Below, piece by piece: positions 22,026-22,432 of a stretch of 22,432 nucleotides of DNA. The first letter of the stretch is position 1. Each line of letters opens with the position of its first letter. This stretch comes from a virus. The DNA is taken from the IMG/VR virus record IMGVR_UViG_3300031999_000214, positions 1-22,432 of that record; one strand, given 5' to 3'. The position numbers and the translations under genes are program-made. The notes under the pieces are model-generated. The model did not search any database and had not been told where the DNA came from. It saw nothing but the letters and a program-made list of their open reading frames with translations.

Positions 22026-22265
22026 TATATTGGATGATATACGAGATATGTATATCATGGAACGATTATGGTCACTTTAAGTGACTATAGTGGGTCACAA
22101 CGAGATTTGTGGGACATAGATGGGAGAGAAGGAATGTATGGGATTAACTGTTATGAAAATCGTCACCAACGAGTAGAAAGTGACATATTGCGATTAATAT
22201 AATTTGGATTATTAAAATCGTGATTATATTATCCACGAAATAAGCACTAAGTGATTGGAGAATAT
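22026..22265. other. AT-rich gene-poor gap with clustered palindromes
   Basis: No well-supported gene is seen. A perfect inverted repeat ATGATATAC/GTATATCAT lies at 22034-22042 and 22050-22058. A second palindrome, GTCACTT-T-AAGTGAC, lies at 22071-22085. Further GTCAC half-sites occur at 22094, 22162 and 22180 (inverted), two of them within GTCAC(C)AACGAG. A 44-codon ORF (22068-22202) with a possible internal ribosome site (GGGAG before ATG 22134) is weak. Confidence 0.5.
22204..22232 (+). promoter_or_regulatory. Candidate promoter for the metallophosphoesterase gene
   Basis: TTGGAT (22204-22209), 17-base spacer and TATTAT (22227-22232, 5/6 match), about 33 bases before the GGAG/ATG of the phosphoesterase gene. 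Confidence 0.4.
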
Positions 22266-22432
22266 ATGGGTACATTCATAACTTCTGACCACCACTTCAA
22301 ACATACCAACATTATGAAGTATTGTCACAGAGATTTCCCTGACATTGCAACTCATGATGATGTTCTAATTAATGAATGGAACTCTGTAGTTGGGGAGCAT
22401 GATAATGTATTTCATCTTGGGGACTTCACACT
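22266..22432 (+). CDS. Calcineurin-like metallophosphoesterase (3' partial)
   Basis: ATG at 22266 with TTGGAG just upstream; the gene runs off the window. The visible 55 residues contain the first metal-binding motifs of the family: ITSDHHFKHTNIMKYC near the N-terminus and DNVFHLGDF at the end of the window. The spacing matches small phage and bacterial phosphoesterases of the SDxHxGHxNI...HLGDF type. The function is probably phosphodiester or nucleotide hydrolysis; the substrate cannot be read from this fragment. Confidence 0.85.
   Translation, partial: MGTFITSDHHFKHTNIMKYCHRDFPDIATHDDVLINEWNSVVGEHDNVFHLGDFT

Overview
The window is the structural and early-gene part of a temperate, long-tailed (siphovirus-type) dsDNA phage or prophage of a bacterium. 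No host housekeeping gene is visible, and phage genes run to both edges. The host cannot be read off directly. Shine-Dalgarno sites are strong (AGGAG/GAGGAG), genes overlap as ATGA, TAATG or GTGA, and the code is standard. My low-confidence guess is a phage of an environmental anaerobe such as Chloroflexota, because the capsid, connector and tail proteins resemble metagenomic phage families I associate with that phylum.

Layout, left to right. (1) 2-3608, rightward: the end of a lectin-like repeat protein (16 units of about 22 residues, then a 9-residue ERDR repeat), a small conserved phage protein, an SPP1-gp7/Mu-F-like minor head protein and a gp10-like protein. Terminase and portal should lie to the left. 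(2) 3609-3815: an extended -10 promoter, a compact structured RNA and a strong intrinsic terminator just ahead of the capsid gene. (3) 3816-9502: a prohead protease fused to an HK97-fold capsid protein with a well-formed internal start, a decoration-like protein, head-tail connector, tail completion candidate, two related tail-tube proteins, and a G/GT tail chaperone pair joined by a recognisable -1 frameshift signal. (4) 9492-15233: tape measure, a distal tail protein carrying a seven-repeat beta-propeller, a Gp37-like hub protein and a small tail-tip protein. (5) 15298-17137, leftward: large serine integrase and a short XRE repressor. (6) 17184 onward, rightward: a consensus early promoter, a ribbon-helix-helix regulator, small ORFs, a RecT-like annealing protein, a structured leader, a ParB-like protein, a DnaD-like replication protein, an Ala/Trp/Arg repeat protein, very small ORFs and the start of a metallophosphoesterase.

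How it works together: the divergent repressor/RHH region is the lysogeny switch. The early operon supplies recombination and replication. The late operon builds the head, neck and tail, using three visible expression devices: a terminator or attenuator before the capsid, internal initiation of the capsid, and -1 frameshifting in the tail chaperone. No portal, large terminase, holin or endolysin gene was seen. Integrase sits between late and early genes, so the sequence is either a circular or unintegrated genome, or a prophage whose att sites lie elsewhere.
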